Positions 62,195 through 64,000 of a stretch of DNA of 64,000 nucleotides are shown in pieces. Position numbers and translations under genes: made by a program. The notes beneath the pieces are model-generated. The model was not told the origin of the DNA and did not search any database. It was given only the letters and a program-made list of their open reading frames with translations. How positions within the stretch are numbered: the stretch's first letter is position 1; each line of letters begins with the position of its first letter. This DNA is from Imperialibacter sp040222815 (GTDB taxonomy: Bacteria > Bacteroidota > Bacteroidia > Cytophagales > Cyclobacteriaceae), in assembly GCF_040222815.1 (NCBI RefSeq), contig NZ_JAVKCH010000013.1:248001-312000 (forward strand). Reading direction: 5' to 3'.

Positions 62195-64000
62195 TGCCTG
62201 ATAATGACTCTTTGGGCAGTTACCTTGTCCTTCGTTATCGCTTGTATCAGGTACATGCCATTGGCTTCGTTTACTGTGGTTAGCTCATAAATTTGGTTCA
62301 AGGTGTTGGGGTACTCTTTTTCAAAATATACCCGGCCTCTTACATCCTGCATTCTCAGTGTCACAGTTTGCCTCTCAGCCAGGCTAAAGGCCACATTAAT
62401 TACTTCTTTCGCAGGGTTAGGAAAGAGCCTGATCAAATCTTCGACGGGAAAAACAGGTGTAGGCTCTCCGGATAGATAAAACTCGATGTCGTCCAAATAC
62501 ATGTTGTTGCCGTTGCCATTGGTGCCTACAATCGCCACCACAACACTGCTGTGTCCTGCATAGGCTGACAAGTCGATGGTTTCCCTTTTCCAGTCGTCGG
62601 AAGTTGAGGGGGCCCAAAATTCTTCAGATTCGGTAATGGCGAGGTCACTGCCACGCTTGTCGTACACCACATCTCTGAAATTGATCCCGCAGTCCACGGA
62701 TACCATCACCCTTAATCGCTCTGAACGGTTTTCCCTTTTGGCATAAGAAAGCTTGAAAGACATTGATGCTTCATCCACCTCGTCAAGATCCAGCACTTTC
62801 GTGGCCAACCAAAACTCATCACCGAGCACAGTCAGGTCGTACGAAGTCATTCGGGCTACTTTGTTTCCCTGGCTGAGACTTTCATCACTTTGGATTTGCC
62901 AGGTACGTCCATCGGTGTTCGTAATTCTGTGCAAAAGAGTTTCTTCGATGCCCCTGTTCGAAGCAAATGTTTCTCTGAATGGGATAACGTCAGTAGCAGT
63001 TTTTACATGAAACAGCTGGGAGAAGCTGTTGTCGGATGTTCGTTGGTCGGTGTTGCCATTTGGTTGGTCGAGGGCCAATTCAAGCTTATATGTACCATCT
63101 TCCAGGGCGTCAATCTCCAATGGCACGTTGATCGTTTGGCCGGTATTAATGAAGATATTGTTAACCTGCAATTCCCTTGAGTTGTTGTTAATTGTGTAAG
63201 AAAGTGAAAAGCTGGTGATGGGTTCCTTGCCAAAATTCTTGACCTCGACCGTTGGCACCGGCTGGTTGATACAGGAAATAAAAGCGAGATCAGTTACTTC
63301 ACTAATGCCAATATCGTAGTCGGCCAGGTTATTACTCGATATTTTCAGGTCGTCAAGAAACAGATTGTTACCGAGGCCATTTTGCCCGATAAAGGCGAGT
63401 TGTATCCTGTCGGCTCCTTTGAAGTTGTTAAGTGCGATAAACGCTTTTTTCCATTCGGCTGGGCCGGAAGGAATAAATGCTTGTCCGGGTTCTACATAGG
63501 TGGTGGCCAGGTCTTCGCCAAATCTTTGGAACACAATATCTTCATACTCGAAAGTGGCGCCGCAGTCGGTCGACACCGCCACCAGCAGACCGTCGGAATT
63601 ATTGATGCCGTCGTGCCCATAGGCGTAGTCGAAATCGATGGTGAGCGATGGGTATTTTGTTAAGTCTATTATTGGAGACAGGAGCATTTCCCAATCGCCA
63701 AATTGTGTCGAGTCAGCACTGAAGTAGGCAAACTCCATGGCCAGGTTGGTGGCCAAAGCCTTCGGCGCCAGCGTGATGGCTGCAAAGGGCTGATCGGGGT
63801 TGTCGGCCTTCATGACCAATTGAGAACCGTTCTCTTCAAAGGTTTCCAGCATCGGCAGCGAAATCAGCCTTTGATAGCTGGCGTCTACCGACACCTTGTT
63901 GTTGCTGGCATTGTTGTCTAGTGCCTGGTTGACGCTGACGACTTCAAAGGAAGTGGTATATAAACCACCTTCATCGAGTAACACTTCATCGAACGTGACG
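62191..64000 (-). CDS. T9SS-sorted secreted protein, partial (N-terminus off the right edge)
   Basis: The open frame continues to the right edge without a stop, so the true start is outside; a GTG at 63984 is not the likely start because the frame is open upstream. Visible are two similar ~190-residue domains with VSTDCGATFEYEDIVF / VSVDCGINFRDVVYD and GQNGLGNNLFLDDLKI / GTNGNGNNMYLDDIEF, a CARDB-like segment between them (DIGISEVTDLAFISCIN..VPTVEVKNFG), and a type A T9SS sorting domain from LIRLFPNPAKEVINVAFSL. It is an exported surface protein, probably larger than shown. Confidence 0.85.
   Translation of the reverse strand, partial: VTFDEVLLDEGGLYTTSFEVVSVNQALDNNASNNKVSVDASYQRLISLPMLETFEENGSQLVMKADNPDQPFAAITLAPKALATNLAMEFAYFSADSTQFGDWEMLLSPIIDLTKYPSLTIDFDYAYGHDGINNSDGLLVAVSTDCGATFEYEDIVFQRFGEDLATTYVEPGQAFIPSGPAEWKKAFIALNNFKGADRIQLAFIGQNGLGNNLFLDDLKISSNNLADYDIGISEVTDLAFISCINQPVPTVEVKNFGKEPITSFSLSYTINNNSRELQVNNIFINTGQTINVPLEIDALEDGTYKLELALDQPNGNTDQRTSDNSFSQLFHVKTATDVIPFRETFASNRGIEETLLHRITNTDGRTWQIQSDESLSQGNKVARMTSYDLTVLGDEFWLATKVLDLDEVDEASMSFKLSYAKRENRSERLRVMVSVDCGINFRDVVYDKRGSDLAITESEEFWAPSTSDDWKRETIDLSAYAGHSSVVVAIVGTNGNGNNMYLDDIEFYLSGEPTPVFPVEDLIRLFPNPAKEVINVAFSLAERQTVTLRMQDVRGRVYFEKEYPNTLNQIYELTTVNEANGMYLIQAITKDKVTAQRVIIRH

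Noticed and set aside
1..64000. CRISPR arrays, insertion sequences, prophage or integrase genes
   Set aside because: No regularly spaced direct repeats, transposase, integrase or phage structural motifs were seen in any frame.

Overview
The window is one contiguous piece of a Bacteroidota chromosome, most likely from the Cytophagales. Several signs point the same way: four secreted proteins carry (or end in) type IX secretion (T9SS) C-terminal sorting domains. There are lipoprotein signals, DUF4270/Kelch/outer-membrane gene sets, CarboxypepD-type outer-membrane receptors, LytTR regulators, and promoters with the Bacteroidota -7 box TAnnTTTG. No prophage, insertion sequence, integrase or CRISPR array was seen. 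Genus-level assignment is not possible from the sequence alone.

Layout. 1-10.6 kb: a partial cytochrome c lipoprotein, DUF983 protein, M28 peptidase, GH1 beta-glucosidase, membrane protein, lipoprotein plus ABCG-like ABC transporter, and a GreA/GreB-like protein; between the peptidase and the glucosidase lies a frameshifted remnant of a small antitoxin-like gene next to a perfect 19-bp inverted repeat. 10.7-18.3 kb: a thioredoxin-like lipid/thiol protein, a PQQ dehydrogenase with an internal haem domain, and a 1220-residue T9SS protein in which an RCC1 propeller interrupts a cadherin-like domain; after it sits a 33-nt echo of the 3' end of a PQQ dehydrogenase gene. 18.3-23.8 kb: a LytS/LytR pair diverging from an outer-membrane barrel gene and a small LTxxQ-type protein, with a decayed second copy of the latter. 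24-27.6 kb: DUF4270-Kelch-outer-membrane protein operon. 27.6-30.2 kb: OxyR with two downstream genes, diverging from an ankyrin gene through an intergenic region that contains an OxyR-type half operator and a good promoter.

30.2-42.9 kb: a DUF1080/PA14 protein with a sugar dehydrogenase-cytochrome c partner (minus strand), then the most interesting block: two tandem AraC-type regulators, each with an N-terminal CxxC module resembling a heavy-metal-associated (HMA) fold, followed by a DHA2-type MFS exporter and a complete RND tripartite pump (adaptor, permease, TolC-like channel). The MFS gene and the RND operon share a 27-bp element (23/27 identical) at almost the same distance (53 and 54 nt) from their start codons. 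This is the best candidate for a little-described system: a paired, possibly metal- or thiol-responsive regulator controlling two exporters.

42.9-64 kb: a 3119-residue T9SS surface protein, a tRNA with CAU anticodon, a HAD hydrolase with a site-2-type protease, two small secreted paralogues (one interrupted by an in-frame TGA exactly at a cysteine position), and a minus-strand operon of a fused double D-Ala-D-Ala ligase, a PASTA protein, a T9SS protein and a rhodanese, ending in a further T9SS protein that runs off the right edge.
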